Source: Chloroflexota bacterium (lineage in GTDB: Bacteria > Chloroflexota > Anaerolineae > Anaerolineales > UBA11579). Taken from it: a stretch of 5,398 nt of DNA. The notes below the pieces were generated by a model. The model had not been told where the DNA came from. It saw only the letters and a program-made list of their open reading frames with translations, and made no database searches. Where the stretch lies: the NCBI GenBank assembly GCA_003250455.1, contig QKGK01000473.1, positions 1 to 5,398 on the forward strand, written 5' to 3'. Position numbers and translations under genes: made by a program. Below, one piece after another: positions 5,355 through 5,398 of this stretch; the stretch's first letter is position 1, and every line of letters starts with the position of its first letter.

Positions 5355-5383
5355 TTGTTGGGTTGTCCACGTTTTGGTATAAT
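5355..5383 (+). promoter_or_regulatory. Good sigma-70-like promoter reading out of the right edge
   Basis: TTGTTG at 5355-5360, a 17-base spacer, and a perfect TATAAT at 5378-5383, preceded by TG one base away (5375-5376), which forms an extended -10. Predicted transcription start is near 5390. The gene it serves is outside the window. It is the best-formed promoter in the window. Confidence 0.6.
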
Positions 5384-5398
5384 TGCTCAGTTGACTCG

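Noticed and set aside
1..5398. A defence island or other complete new system
   Set aside because: No nuclease, helicase, ATPase, toxin-antitoxin, methylase, transposase or phage gene is present; calling the membrane genes a system would go beyond the evidence.

Overview
The window looks like ordinary chromosomal DNA from a free-living bacterium, most likely a member of the Chloroflexota (Anaerolineae-like). That guess is inference. It rests on the general look of the small membrane and lipoprotein families, strong GGAGG-type ribosome binding sites, sigma-70-like promoters with mixed-GC coding DNA, and palindromic intergenic repeats. There is no marker gene, rRNA, tRNA, integrase, transposase or CRISPR array to confirm it.

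Layout, left to right. (1) A minus-strand gene enters from the left edge and starts at 736. It is the N-terminal 245 residues of an Eis-like GNAT N-acetyltransferase, and its C-terminus lies outside the window. (2) A 525-base gene-free stretch (737-1261) holds putative divergent promoters and a dense GC-rich block of nested inverted repeats (966-1164). (3) Three plus-strand genes follow: a 169-aa multi-pass membrane protein (1262-1771), a 121-aa four-helix membrane protein (1868-2233), and a 359-aa protein with two N-terminal membrane helices and a large soluble region (2280-3359). That soluble region reads as a PH-like beta domain plus a DUF3137-like C-terminal part. (4) A short convergent gap (3360-3563) carries two inverted palindromes flanked by a 9-bp direct repeat. 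(5) A minus-strand gene (4385-3564) encodes a two-helix membrane protein with two beta-rich domains, resembling the DUF6585 type. (6) A divergent AT-rich region (4386-4633) has a perfect 10-bp inverted repeat around promoter-like sequence. (7) A plus-strand 163-aa putative lipoprotein (4634-5125) ends in a very strong hairpin terminator. (8) The right edge holds a good extended -10 promoter (5355-5383) whose target lies beyond the window.

Five of the six proteins are predicted to be in or on the membrane, and none has a known enzymatic function that I can assign. The two proteins around the convergent gap share one plan: two N-terminal helices followed by PH-like beta domains. They could act at the same membrane site, but there is no direct evidence for a joint system. 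I see no convincing defence, secretion or mobile system. The most unusual material is in the non-coding DNA (structured repeat block, repeat doublet with flanking direct repeats) and in the uncharacterised membrane proteins.
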